64,000 bases of DNA from NCBI GenBank assembly GCA_001692895.1, contig KV748191.1:496001-560000 (forward strand), written 5' to 3'. The DNA is from Cenococcum geophilum 1.58 (Eukaryota > Ascomycota > Dothideomycetes > Gloniales > Gloniaceae). Both the position numbers and the translations under genes were made by a program. The notes beneath the pieces are model-generated. The model saw only the letters and a list, made by a program, of their open reading frames with translations, had not been told where the DNA came from and did no database searches. Shown in pieces: positions 25,447 to 37,522 of the stretch (the first letter of the stretch is position 1; the number at the start of each line of letters is the position of its first letter).

Positions 25447-27810
25447 ATGTTTTCGTCGACAAGTCTCTCGCTCGAGCGTGCGGCGGAATTGGCAAAGCCT
25501 CCGCCTCCGGGGAAGCCTCACAGTGTCCCATTGCCAGGGTCGAAGGTGGAAGGCCGCACTGCCATTTATAGGCATTGGAGGTTTCCAAATGAATTGATGA
25601 CAACATTGGATCCTGCGGTGAGAAGTGCTCCGAAATGTCGTTATAAGAGAATGCTGACAATATTGCCTTGAAGATTACGACCGCGCACGAGGCATTCGAA
25701 GCAACGGGTACGCCTCAGCTTCTACCACAGAATAAAGACGAACTAACAAGCTGACACAGCAACACGCTCCCCTAAAAACCGATGTCTTGGCTATCGTCCG
25801 TACGATCCCATAACGAAAACATTTGGACCATACCAATGGGAGGATTACCAGACAGTTCAGAGGAGGAGGGCCAATTTTGGCGCGGGATTGGTTCAACTGC
25901 ACGAGAGGATCGGAGTTACAGAATCAAAATATGGAGTTGGATTGTGGTGTCAGAATAGGCCCGAGTGGCAGATCACCGGTTCGTACGCAAGAGGCCTTTT
26001 GGAAAATGTTAGAGATACTAATTCCAAGGTTGTAGATCTGGCATGCATGTCCCAAGGTTTATATACAGTCTCCATCTACGACACTCTGGGTTCGGACACG
26101 ACCGAGTATATCATCAATCATGTGTCGTTAACATGCGTTGTAACTTCTTTAAGTCATGTCACAACACTTCTGAAGCTGAAGCCTCGGTTGCCATCTCTTA
26201 AGCTTATAGTGGTTCTCGATCCCCTGAGTGCTGGAGAGCTTCCGGGACAATCAAAAGCGGATCTGCTTAATTCGCTCGCCAATGATATGGGTGTGACTAT
26301 CCACTACATCCGGGACGTAGAGGCCCTTGGTGAGCAATCGCCTCGTCCGTATAATCCACCGAGACCCGAGGATATAATTACGATCAACTACACTAGTGGG
26401 ACCACAGGTGATCCCAAGGGCGTCGTATTGACTCACGCCAATTCTATTGCCGCAACAAATTCGACTCTGCTCATTGTTGGAGCATCATCACGGGATGTAA
26501 TATGCTCATTCCTTCCTCTGGCACACATTTACCAGAGAGTAGGAGAGCATACAGGCTTGCTAGCGGGCGCCGCTATTGGATACTTCCATGGTAACATTAC
26601 AGAGCTTGTTGATGACTTGAAGCTTGTGCGGCCAACAATTTTTTCTGGTGTCCCTCGATTGTTCAACAGGTTTGGAAGTGCCATTAAGGAGGCCACAATC
26701 CAGCAACCTGGGTTCAAAGGTGCGTTGTCCAGGCACGTGGTGTCAACGAAGCTCGATGCTTTGAAGAACCAGACTCCAGGAGCTGCCACAAACAAGCATG
26801 CTCTGTATGACAGAATATGGTCGCATAAGGTCGTCTCCGCCTTCGGCCTTGACAGGTGTAAAACCATGACGTCGGGCTCGGCGCCGCTTGATCCATCTTT
26901 ACACCAGTTTCTACGTGCTGTTTTCGCGAACGATTTTGTGCAGGGGTACGGCTTAACTGAGGGTTATGCCGTGTCGTTGGCGCAGCTCCAGGGCGATTTT
27001 TCCGTTGGTAACTGCGGTGCAGTTGTCCCTACAACAGAAGCTTGCCTTCGAGATGTTCCTGATATGGAGTATCTCAGCTCCGACAAGCCGTATCCACGAG
27101 GTGAACTACTCCTCCGTGGTTCATCCCTCTTCCGTGAGTATTATCGAAACGAGGCTGAGACAACCAAAGCCATCGATGAGGATGGCTGGTTCCGTACTGG
27201 AGACATCTGCTCGGTGGATGAGCTCGGCCGGTTTAGGATTATCGACCGTGTGAAGAATGTTCTGAAGCTCGCTCAGGGCGAGTACATCTCTCCGGAGCGC
27301 ATCGAAAACGTTTATTTGGCCAACTGCGGGTGGATGGCCACGGCTTATGTCCATGGCGACTCGCACCAGAGCTTCCTTGTTGGTATCTTTGGCATTGCGC
27401 CAGAAGCTTTCGCAGCGTTCGCCGGGAAGGTACTTGGACAGAAAGTCGAGCATACAGATCTCAAGAAGCTTGAAGATGTCGCACAGGATGTAAAGGTGCG
27501 GAAGGCGGCGCTGAAGGAGCTAGATAAGATCGCCCGTAAGAATAAGTTCAATAGCTATGAGAGAGTGAGGGCTGTTAAGCTGTTCATTGATCCGTTCACC
27601 ATTGAAAACCAGCTTTTGACGCCGACGTAAGTATCTTCTTTACTTTGTTCTCCTTCCTGAGAAGAAAGTCGTTGCTAACGAAGCCATTTGGTCAGGCTCA
27701 AACTCAAACGTCCGCAGACGGCGAAATGTTATCGTGACCATCTGGACGAGTTGTATGACGAAGCGATTAAAGAGGAAGAAGCGAACGGAAAGGTGAAGGC
27801 GAAGCTGTAA
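25447..27810 (+). CDS. long-chain acyl-CoA synthetase, probably peroxisomal
   Basis: Four exons: 25447-25617, 25674-25707, 25760-27626 and 27696-27810, giving 728 residues. The adenylate-forming signature YTSGTTGDPKGVVLTHAN is near residues 279-296. The fatty-acyl-CoA synthetase C-terminal motif (GWFRTGDICSVDELGRFRII, then VKLAQ-like VLKLAQGEYISPE) starts near residue 543. The protein activates fatty acids with ATP and CoA. It ends in KVKAKL; the final AKL fits the PTS1 peroxisome-import signal [SAC]-[KRH]-[LM], and there is no clear transmembrane helix, so a role in peroxisomal beta-oxidation like yeast Faa2 is likely. The first ATG in frame is at 25447. The PTS1 depends on the last intron being spliced as called. 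Confidence 0.93.
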
Positions 27811-28798
27811 GATTTGGAATAGAAGCAGTTGGCGGCTTCTCCGGCGAATATCTTGTATATTTGTTTGCTTGCCGTGGCAAACCTCGGTTGAAGCTTGTGA
27901 CGCATAGCGAGGAGCGTGAGAGGTTCCTAGAAGCCTTTAGTAAATGGCTAACTGCATGGAAGCGCATCCTTTTGCAGAATGGTGCTTACTCCACCATGTT
28001 AGAAAGTTGTTGCATTCGTAAGTGTGTTGAGTACAGCTTAGGCTTTTTGTTGGAGCGGGGCTTTGTAGGGATATGATCCTGGGCAGTCGATAGAATATTA
28101 ATCCCGAAATCCCCCAACTGCATAAACACGTTTTTCCTTCCCTTGTTAACGAGAGGTTATAACTGCTTGTGTCTCTTTCCTGGTAATGCTTCTCGTCTAG
28201 TCTTCCTTTGGTATCAGTTTAGATATCGTTAGGACTGGGAATTAATGGGTTAGTACTGCCTTGTTTAATTTATGGCTAGTTCGTGATACTATTTCAATCA
28301 TGACACTTTTCACGAACAATGAGCTCTACTTGTATGAATTCGCGAGATTTCAGGGGTTGATTAGAGGCAGTAGAATGTGCTGTATTGCCTTCTATTAATG
28401 CTATTGCGATGACTAATGCTGAAAGTGGTACTGAACATGTCTTCATTATACATAATGAATTCGATCAAGAAGAACCTCTTTAATGAGCTGAAGCTACCGA
28501 GAGGCCGAGAAATTTCGTATCCCACATTTCGTTGTCGTGGGGGACATTTGCCGCCGAGGCGCGCAGAATTCTTGGCACCTCCGGACTAGCTCTGAGGGGT
28601 GCAGGTCTCACCTTTAACATCTTTTTTGTCTTCACTCCACTACCTCTCCACTCCAACGCTCGTTCACATACTGTCTTTGAGGGAGAGATTCTGTGAAGGA
28701 GCCTAACTATCATCCAACCATTGGGACGTCTTCCACAACTCTGCGCCCTGAGCGCACTCGCGCCAGTGTCGCAGGAACACTGATATTTTTCTCTAACA
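27811..28798. other. no gene; intergenic between acyl-CoA synthetase and MID1
   Basis: About 1 kb, AT-rich in the middle, with no supported reading frame on either strand. The minus-strand frame across the MID1 start has no conserved features. Confidence 0.5.
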
Positions 28799-30843
28799 AT
28801 GCAGTTCCCTAAGCTCACCCCTCTACAGTCGAGGTTTGCAGCCTCACTGGCCGCTTCAGCTATTCTCGTTATCGTATACCTCGCCTTATCACTTCATCAT
28901 TTTGCCTATGCTGCCGAGCTGGACTCGCTACTCCGGGAGGACCACAATCACCACCGGTTAGATGCACTGCTTCACGCTAAAATCTTGGAGGGACTTGATC
29001 TGGATGATGACACCAATGGTAACGATGAAGGGCATGTGGGATACGAAGCGGAATTTCTCGGCGTTTCAAGGGACATTATAGGGCGGGCGGAGGCTGGAAT
29101 AGACGCGCTGTTCAACAACGTTGTAAACCAGATGGATATCAACCCAGGGTTGACACATAATTATGTTTTCAGTAAAGATCAGGTGTTTGGAAACCACACG
29201 AATCCAGGTGAAGGGCTGCCTTCTGTACTACAGGGTCGAAGCGTTAAGTTGGATGAACACGAAGCTTTTCTCCCTGAGCTAGCGGAAAGCGAGTTAGGGG
29301 AGGAAGAAGATGCAGAAAATATGAGAGAAAGGCTGATCTCTCGACAAGCCCAACAGACTGTGTACATTTCTATCAACACGTGTCGGCAGCCTACTCCTAA
29401 TGGAACAGTATCGAGCAATCCTCCTCAGCTTACTCTCTACATCTCAACGTCGGAAACCAACCAGAAGCCTGGACCTGATTCTACAAATGGACTTGCTACG
29501 CCGCCAATCCCACTTCAAGGAGGGTTCGCAAATTATACGTTTAACGCCACTGGTGATGTTTACATTGGGGTTTCTTCGCCCGAGTTACCGACGAACTTTA
29601 ATGGCAACTGGCACTTCGAGGTAGCAGCTTCGATAGATGGGTTATACCACAACCACAACTGGGATACTCCTTTCCTCTTCTTTGTCGATAGCGACATTAG
29701 TTCCGCTCTGTTTGTTACCGACAACTTGACTAACGCTAATGCGAGTCCTGAATTGGATAGGCAATGGATGGACTTGGGGACACCCTTCACGATGTTTGCG
29801 TTTAGCCAGAATAATACAGCTATTAAAGGGTTAGAAAACTCTTTTTGTGGACTACGTCAACAGGCTACGGTAGAAAACCTACAAGTTACTACGAGTATGA
29901 CAACAAGAGGCATGGGAAACCAGCCAAAGGAACAGTTCTATATACAAGGGCTGAACGGAAGTTCTACCTACTATGGTTACTTAGCTATGATAGGCAACGG
30001 CACAACGGAGGGCCCCAACGTTCCTAATGGTGCAGTCGTCGGTGGCGGAGGTCAGGTATGGCAGGCTATGAATTTCACGACCAAAGCCGGTATGTCCTCT
30101 TAGGAGCAGTTTAAGAGACTCAGTTTTCTAACGTTAGGACAACAGACGAAAATTGCCAAGTCATCTTTAACCTAACCTTCTGCAACGAAGTTGCGTACGC
30201 TGTGCCCGCAAATCCAACAAAATGGAATGTAACAGGCCTCTCGAACCTCTACGACACTCAAGCCGAAGCTTATTATCAAAACTTCACGTACTCCCTCCAG
30301 CAAATTGCCTGTAACACCACTAACACAGCTCAATACTCCCTTGCACGCAACTGCACTGACTGTGCACGGGACTATAAGAATTGGCTGTGCGCAGTACAGA
30401 TTCCGCGCTGCGAGGACTTCTCCTCATCTCTACCCTATCTGCAGCCTCGCAATGTTGCCGCAAACTTTATCAACGGCAGCTCGCCGGACCCGAACTCACC
30501 GGATAGCAATGCCACTCTTAAAGAAAGGATGTCCTCAAATCAATCGCGGAATTGGTTAATCGACAATATAATCCAGCCCGGTCCGTATAAAGAAGTCCTA
30601 CCATGCGAAGACCTCTGCTACAGCATCGTGCAGAGCTGTCCCGCGAAGCTGCAGTTCGGGTGCCCGCAGAGCCCTGCGCTCGCGATGAGCTACGGCAAGC
30701 GCGGCGCGGATCCGGGCCAGATTACGTGTAGCTACTTAGGAGCTGTGTATTACCTCAACGGGTCCGATAGGGGTAGAGGGAGTGTTATAATGGCGTTCGG
30801 AGTAGCGATTTCCGCTAGCTTGGTGATATTGCTTCTAGGTTAG
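28799..30843 (+). CDS. MID1: Mid1 stretch-activated calcium channel subunit
   Basis: Two exons, 28799-30089 and 30146-30843, giving 662 residues. An N-terminal hydrophobic segment (residues about 13-40) acts as signal or anchor. A large extracellular region rich in Asn-X-Ser/Thr sites follows (NATGDVY, NLTNANAS, NGSSTYYG). The C-terminal cysteine-rich domain contains VIFNLTFCNEVAYAVP, NCTDCARDYKNWLCA, PRCEDF, LPCEDLCYSIVQSCPAKLQF and CPQSP, the hallmark of Mid1. The end is hydrophobic (VAISASLVILLLG) and could be a GPI signal or a transmembrane tail. Mid1 works with Cch1 in the plasma membrane for calcium entry during mating, stress and hyphal growth. The order of the cysteines matches the family well. 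Confidence 0.93.
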
Positions 30844-31398
30844 AACTTTGAATGGGTTCTATCCGGCGTTTGGCTTTGATATTATTAGGTTAAGGAAAGG
30901 CGTATGGTGTACGATGCGCTCAAAAGAGGAGGGTATATGCTTGTACGCTCTTAACATGAGTACCGCATCTATAGGCGTTTTGGAATTGAAGCTCTTTTAT
31001 ACCTTAATAACTCGACTACGAAGGAGACAATTTCAGGCTCTTTATCATGATAGGCTGACTGCCAGATTACCCCCTATACACCTTACTGAATCTCGACAAC
31101 ATCAGGGCTCCTAAAGACTTCAGTACATTAACTCAAGTTCAAACAATTTTGCTAATTAGCCATGGCTGTAAATTTCGTAGTCCTATTTCTAAGTTGCTCA
31201 TTTTTATCGAAATCAGAAAGGGTATTCAGCTTTCACTTTCACTTTTTAAGTTCACAATCATTGCTTCTTCCTTCTGGAAGGATGCTCTCTGGAGCCCGTA
31301 GAGTATCACGCCACCTCCATAATCCGTTTCATATAGCCCCAACGCCACCCGCTAAATATACAGCAAAGATAATATTCACAATGAAGCAAATGTGGAGT
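30844..31398. other. no gene; between convergent MID1 and SPT4
   Basis: AT-rich, stop-dense sequence of 555 bp that must hold both 3' UTRs. No reading frame is supported. Confidence 0.5.
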
Positions 31399-31940
31399 TT
31401 AATTGGTTTCATCATTCGCACTTCCGTCTCGCCTGTGTATAAAATGTTAGAGATGTCTAGAATTTCGAATGGGGGTGTTGGGCAAAACTTACGGGACGTA
31501 TTTAATACCCGCATTCTCGACGGCTATGATAACTTCTTCAGGCAGCTATTTGATAATCAGCGTATTTACCATGAATACATTACGCGATCTCTCTTGTTAC
31601 TTCGTGCAATACTGCATAAAGACAAACAGGGATTTCAGTTGGTAATAAGTAAACTCACCGTTCCCTCAACCTTCACTGCGTATACCCCTGGAGCGTATCC
31701 TTCCAACCTTTGCCACCTTGCGACCCAGCTCTTCTTCGTCTCAGCAACGGTGATTAAACCGTCAAATACCTGACTTGTGCACTCGGCGATGGCGTCGGCA
31801 GAGCCAGCTAACTCGAGGAACGGCTCGCAGTTGGGACAACCAGCAGTCATGAAGCGGGCATGGGTCTGAACCACGCTGCAGACCATACAGGCGCGCAGAT
31901 TGCGGTGTTGATTGTTTGGGACAAAGTTGGAGGCCGACAT
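31399..31940 (-). CDS. SPT4: transcription elongation factor Spt4
   Basis: Three exons on the minus strand: 31940-31659, 31545-31493 and 31432-31399, giving 122 residues. The zinc-binding N-terminal part has [18 protein letters not shown] and GCPNC, giving two CxxC pairs. It is followed by [12 protein letters not shown] and [20 protein letters not shown]. The small last exons supply the conserved end ([18 protein letters not shown], then [10 protein letters not shown]). Spt4 pairs with Spt5 to form DSIF, which rides on RNA polymerase II and supports elongation. The start [11 protein letters not shown] is the first ATG; the frame stays open upstream, but without an ATG. The large plus-strand frame over the same bases is a shadow. 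Confidence 0.94.
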
Positions 31941-32487
31941 CTTCTTCCGGCGACCTGGGGCTGGTTGTTCTAAATCGGGTTCTACTTTAGCTGTGATGGA
32001 AGTCACAGATGTAGCAGGGCCGTTGGAGATGTCGTCGAGCCAGGAGACAGTGCGTGGGAGGCGGGTTAACTGGTCGGTGGAGGGGTTTTTGAGGTTTGTG
32101 GTAAGGAGTCACTCGGAGGCCCTGGGTTCTTTCTTTCTTCTCTAGGTAATGAATCTAGGCGGATCAAGGCTGTTCCGTGCAGTGACAGTGGCTTTTCGTT
32201 TCCGGGCGAGGATGTCGCTTCGATTGGTCCAGGGCCAGCTTCCGGGACGCGAGCTTCGAGAATCGCTGGCGGGCAGCAAAGTGCAACACCAACATATTAT
32301 TTCATCTGCCTAGCAGCATTCGCACCACTCCACGCACCGCTGCCGTTCGCTACCAACTCCTTCTCCTGAACTGCACCTTCACCACCTGCTCATTCTTGTA
32401 TTTTCTGGACCATCTTTGCCCGCCTTTACTGCCCTAGGTTCTTTTGTCCGCAGTCCTTGCTATTACCGGACAACGAAGCAAGCAACC
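31941..32487. promoter_or_regulatory. shared divergent promoter of SPT4 and PPT1
   Basis: A 547-bp region between two head-to-head ATGs, with no gene of its own. The PPT1 side is CT-rich from about 32320. No TATA box is obvious on either side, as is common for housekeeping genes. Confidence 0.55.
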
Positions 32488-34257
32488 ATGACGGCCCAAG
32501 AGGAGGCAACAGCGCTGAAGAACAAGGGGAACGATGCCTTCAAGGCCCAGGATTGGGCTACGGCTGTCGAGTTCTATGCAAAAGCAATCGATCTCTATGA
32601 CGAGGAACCGTCCTTTTATACTAACAGGGCACAAGTTCGTTTTCTCACTCTCCACCCCGTGCGCACGCGACCACGGCTAACGATTAGACTTAGGCCCACA
32701 TCAAGATGGAAATGTACGGACTGGCTGTAGCCGATGCATCCAAAGCCATAGAACTAGACCCCAGCAACGTTAAGGTAGGGGACATTTTCCTACGCCCTGT
32801 ATAACCTCCCCCCTTCCTAGACCTAACGTTAGTACAGGCGTACTACCGCCGCGCTTCGGCAAATACGGCAATATTGCATCACCGCGAGGCACTGCGTGAC
32901 TGGAGAGTTGTAATAAAGAAGAGCCCCAATGACCAGGTCGCGAAGATACGAGTTGCCGAGTGTGACAGAATTGTTAAGCGGGATGCGTTCCTGAAGGCGA
33001 TTGAGGTCGAGGATGCTCCCTCCGCATTTGAGGGCTTGGATCTGGACTCGATGGTCGTAGAAGCAAATTATGATGGTGTAAGGCTAGAAAAAGAGATGAC
33101 TCAAGAGTTTATTGAAGATATGATACAGCGTTTCAAGGATGGCAAGAAAATTACACGGAAATACGTTTTTCAAATTATATTGGCCGTTAGAGATATTGTT
33201 TATGCGGAACCTACGATGGTTGAGGTGGATATAGAGTCAGATCACATGCTTACAGTTTGTGGAGATACTCATGGTATGTGGGAAGCAAGTTATTACCCGT
33301 CAATTGTCCTTCAAACTTTTCTTTTCAAGAACTAAGCTAACTCTCCTACTTCCCTAGGCCAATTCTTCGACCTTCTAGAAATATTCCGGCTTAACGGCTT
33401 CCCCAGCGCCACACACTCTTACCTTTTCAATGGCGACTTCGTCGACCGCGGCTCATGGTCCACCGAAGTTGCCCTGACGCTCTACGCCTACAAATGGCTA
33501 TACCCTAAATCCTTCTTCCTGAACCGCGGCAACCACGAAACCGACGACATGAACCGGATGTACGGCTTCGAAGGCGAATGCCGAGCCAAATACACGGAGC
33601 GCGTCTTCAAGCTCTTCTCCGAGTCCTTCTCCGCATTGCCTCTGGCCACTCTAATCGGCAAGAGATTTTTCGTCCTGCACGGCGGCCTCTTCTCCGACGA
33701 CGCCGTCTCGCTTGACGATATCCGCAAGCTGGACCGCCACAAGCAGCGCCAGCCAGGCCAGAGCGGCCTCATGATGGAAATGCTGTGGACGGACCCACAG
33801 CCGACCCCTGGCCGCGGCCCCAGCAAACGCGGCGTCGGCATGCAGTTCGGGCCTGACGTCACGAAGCAATTCTGCGAGAGCAACGGGCTGGAGGCGATTA
33901 TCCGCAGCCACGAGGTGCGGATGGACGGGTACGAGGTCGAGCATGACGGGCGATGCATCACTGGTGAGTTTCAGCCCATTCCCTAACCCCCTCCCCACCC
34001 CCCTGAATAAAAAACCCCCAAAAACCGCCGTGACCGGAGCAGTGTCTAGCTTCAAAAATATCTTGCTTTTTGCTGACTTTGCTCTCTCTCACCCAGTCTT
34101 CTCTGCCCCCCACTATTGCGACAGCACCGGCAACAAAGGCGCCTTCATCAACATCGGCTCCGAGTACAAACTCGCCTACACCCAGTTCGAAGCCGTGCCG
34201 CACCCGGCCGTCAAGCCCATGGCCTACGCCGCCAACGGCCTCATGGGCCTGATATAG
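32488..34257 (+). CDS. PPT1: serine/threonine protein phosphatase 5 (TPR-PP2Ac), Ppt1
   Basis: Five exons: 32488-32634, 32694-32774, 32838-33273, 33358-33963 and 34097-34257, giving 476 residues. Three TPR motifs occupy residues about 5-105 ([20 protein letters not shown], then [11 protein letters not shown]). The PPP catalytic domain follows with all metal-site motifs: GDTHGQFFD, GDFVDRG, GNHE, the distal RSHEVR, and FSAPHYCD near the end. TPR plus PP2A-like catalysis is specific to PP5/Ppt1, which binds Hsp90 through the TPR and dephosphorylates Hsp90 and its co-chaperones. Length matches yeast Ppt1 (513) and human PP5 (499). All splice sites restore conserved residues. It shares its promoter region with SPT4. 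Confidence 0.96.
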
Positions 34258-34985
34258 TGCCCTCCCCCTCTCCCCACTCAAACTCAGGAGGAAAAAAAAG
34301 GTGAGAGGTAAATCTTGCATCCAAACTCCGGTGTTCAGGGCGTCTTCTTGTATACTTAGGCGGATGAGTCTGAGCCATTTTTGAAATAATAATTACTTTT
34401 TTAGGATGGACGGGCGGTGTCTGTAGAGCAGGCGCATATATTAGGATTTTGGTGGAGCTAGGCAGATGGATGGGCGAGGGTTGGCTTTGTATAGTAGCTT
34501 TTTTTTGGCGGGTTTATGAATGAGACGAGGACTGAATAGAACTGAAATATGCAAGCTTCGTTGCTACAGTGCTGCCGAAGTGCGTTAGGGCCTTAGGGCA
34601 TTACCCTTTGAACTCAAACTAACGCCCTGAAGTAAGCCGGGTGGCCATTTAACATGTTGCGTTTGGGAGAGGTCTACTCTCAGGTTTGGATTTTTGCATT
34701 ATCGCAATTCATATTTCTTTTTTGGTGTCGTGAATGCTACTGCACAAAAGCACGTCTAAATGCTGATACTGCACCTAAAAGCCCTTCCCAACCCCTCAGC
34801 ATCCATATAACCCTCCATACTTTCTCCTGTTCCAAAGGTCCGATTAACACTCATATCATGCGCGAATTCCACGCACGCCACGCCCGAACGCCGCGCTGAC
34901 CACAAAGTCACACTATCCCCGAAAATTCCTTTCTCTTACCGAGCACTTAACCTTGACACCAGATTTTAAAATGGAAAGGAACAGG
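34258..34985. other. no gene; between convergent PPT1 and RFC4
   Basis: About 730 bp with no supported frame. It includes the likely 3' UTRs of both genes. Confidence 0.5.
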
Positions 34986-36349
34986 TCATCGTGGCGGCAC
35001 AACAAAGAGTTGTGGTTTCATGTTTATTTTGCAGAGGCGGGCGACGCAGCCGGAGAGCTGGAGGAGGGTTTGCACGCCCTCGAGAATACGCATGTGCGTG
35101 AAGCCGATTTCCTAGAGGGAAAGTTAAAACATCAGCAGATGGAATAGAAGAGGCATGGGATAGGAGAAAGCGTGTAAAAGAGCGAGGGTGCCTTGCTCCT
35201 GTCCAAGGAGGATATGGATAAAGTGGATGTTTACCTTAATGAACTCAAGCTTTGCGTGCTCGGAAAGCGTAGGAATTGTCTTCGTAACTTTGAACATAGT
35301 GCTAATGATGTCATGGCAGGAATATCCGAGGTCCCTAGTTGCATTGTCAGAATAGATAGAATGGAAGAGGGGAAAGCTGGAAGGATTACCAGAGCTCTTT
35401 CAGTGTCAGTAATGCATCGTCTACCCGGCACTCATGGCACGCCTTGATCATCGCTTGCACTTTAATCGGGTGCGGGCTATCCACCACCTTGAACACGTTA
35501 TCCCCGTTCACGAACCCGAATCCCGCGTGTGTGCTCTGCAGGTTGTTGATGGCTTGTCTCATGTCGCCTTCGGCGGAGAACACCAGCGCCGCGATGCCGT
35601 CTTCGGAGAATTCGACCTTCTCGGCCTCGCATATTTGTTGGAGGCGCTTGACAACCTGACCATCAGTGAGGCGGGCGTAGCGAAGGATAGCACAGCGAGA
35701 TTGGAGGGGCTCGATGATTTTGTTGGATTGATTGCAGGCGAAGGCGAAGCGGGTGGTTGAGGAGTAGATTTCCATTGTGCGGCGGAGAGCTTGCTGGGCA
35801 CCGGAGGTCATGCTATATTACCGATTATCAGTCTCATTCATGTGCAGGATGGGCAATCATGGCAGCATGCGGGGAAGCTACGGACCTGTCTGCTTCATCT
35901 AGGATGACGATTTTCTGCCTGCCTTGGGGTAGCGTGACCTTCTTCTGTGCGAAGCCCTTTATGCGGTTGCGGACAACATCAATACCACGCTCATCACTTG
36001 CATTGAGTTCTAGCACGGCTTCTTTGTAGGCGTCGCCGAGCAGTTGTCGGGCGAGACAGAGGATGGAGGTGGTTTTTCCAATACCAGGCATGCCTGATAT
36101 AATGACATGGGGCATATTTCCATCTTTTGCTATGATCTTCAGACGCTCAATTGTCTCTGTGTTGCCCACGATGTCGTCGAGGAAGACGGGACGATACTTC
36201 TCCACCCTGTCACTCTTGTCAGTGAAGGTGAAGTTTTGGTCGAGAAGTTCATAATACCATGGTAATTCGTAATTGGCACCTCCCACAGCATTGGGATTGG
36301 CTTTGATGCCATTGCGGGCAGCTGTTTTGGAGGACTCGGCCTGGGCCAT
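34986..36349 (-). CDS. RFC4: replication factor C subunit Rfc4 (clamp loader ATPase)
   Basis: Four exons on the minus strand: 36349-35886, 35812-35390, 35334-35235 and 35111-34986, giving 370 residues. AAA+ motifs: Walker [11 protein letters not shown], Walker B ILDEADS, RFC-box residues [16 protein letters not shown], and SRC arginine finger [11 protein letters not shown]. The run [20 protein letters not shown] and the phrase [15 protein letters not shown] match yeast Rfc4 (human RFC2) more closely than Rfc2, Rfc3 or Rfc5. Rfc4 is part of the pentamer that loads PCNA onto primer ends and of checkpoint clamp loaders. The start at 36349 is the first ATG; the protein carries a short poorly conserved extension of about 45 residues before the RFC box. 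It ends in [16 protein letters not shown]. Confidence 0.95.
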
Positions 36350-37522
36350 GGTGTTTGTCGACGTAGGTTGAAATCGAGACGCGATGAGGGCCAAACCACT
36401 TTACGCCATTTTCGTTTCCAGATCACGTAGGCCGAACAAGGCATGGCGCAGTTTCATGAGATCACGTGCTAAATAATCACGTGAAAAATCTAGACGACCC
36501 AGGACTTTTGCTTCAAGGGGTAACATTTCTTTGTATCCTTTCATGATAGCCATATTACAATTTGACTGCTCTTTCTTGTCGGCCCAAAGAAAGTTTATTC
36601 AACATTACGTTTGAGAAAAGCCACTGCAAGCCCTTGCTCGCCAATGTTCCGTTCCTGAGTGCCAAAGCGTCGGAGCCGTGTTTCACTCGCCGCCCAGACT
36701 GTTTCGATACACCAAATAGTTGCGAATGGCCTAGCACAAGTTTGCTTCAGCCAGAGGGGTTTGCTGACCTGTAAATAGCATACTTCAGAACAATGAGGAT
36801 GCAGCCGCCGACAGCCATAGCTCATTGAGACGTAGTCACACATGATTTCCACACTCAAAGCTATTCCTTGGTTTTTCCTTGATTCTTTTCCACGGTTTTG
36901 AGAGTTTGCTGCTTGATGATGTTGGTGCTTCCAAATCGAGGCCAGATTTCGCGACGACCAGCTTGTTTGAGCGTAGGGCTTCGGTAATCGCTACCCATGA
37001 TGCTTACCCCGAAGCACCGCCGTCATTTAAGGTGTCGCCAGGCACAGCCACTCTTTTTTCAGCTTCCCCCATACGCAATTGTCGGTGCGCTAGTCAGGAG
37101 GTATTTTGGGCGTGCTGACACTGCATAACACCACGCACTCCGCCCCTTGTCGCGTCCCCCGTTAGGGTTTAAAACTCTCCCTCTGACTTCATTACTCCCC
37201 GTACCGCCGGCCATCCAAAAGTCTGCCGCGTCATCGCCGGTTCGCCACCAGCACGTTCCCTTTTATGTAGCACTCTCTTTTACCTTCACTCTGTTTCCTT
37301 GTATTTACCTGTTACACTTCCCACCCGCCGAATTTCATTTTCTAGCTCCAGTTATCTAGTACCTTAACATATTCGACGTTACATCGATAATCCAGGGTCC
37401 ATCCATCACTCATTCCCCTACGCAGGGTCATAATCACCACCAGGAGCACTTACACCCTCGATTTCCCTTGCCATATTCAACTTCAGCCCATTCTTGTCGC
37501 ACAACGCGACGCTATATCTGCA
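36350..37522. other. no gene; divergent region between RFC4 and the yapsin gene
   Basis: No supported gene in 1.17 kb. Frames around 36560-36860 and 36880-37120 have no recognisable features. The 380 bases before 37523 are strongly CT-rich and look like promoter and leader of the protease gene. Confidence 0.45.
36463..36483. promoter_or_regulatory. paired CACGTG E-boxes upstream of RFC4
   Basis: Two perfect CACGTG palindromes at 36463-36468 and 36478-36483, each preceded by AT (ATCACGTG), 15 bp apart and 114-134 bp upstream of the RFC4 ATG. A half-match (ATCACGTA) sits at 36422-36429. CACGTG is the target of Cbf1-type bHLH factors in fungi. Binding here is inferred. Confidence 0.55.

Noticed and set aside
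31162-31773. 203-codon plus-strand frame
   Set aside because: It runs antisense through the SPT4 exons and introns and has no domain; SPT4 on the minus strand is certain.
36555-37118. Short frames on both strands between RFC4 and the yapsin gene
   Set aside because: No domain, no splice structure that extends them and no similarity to known proteins that I recognise.
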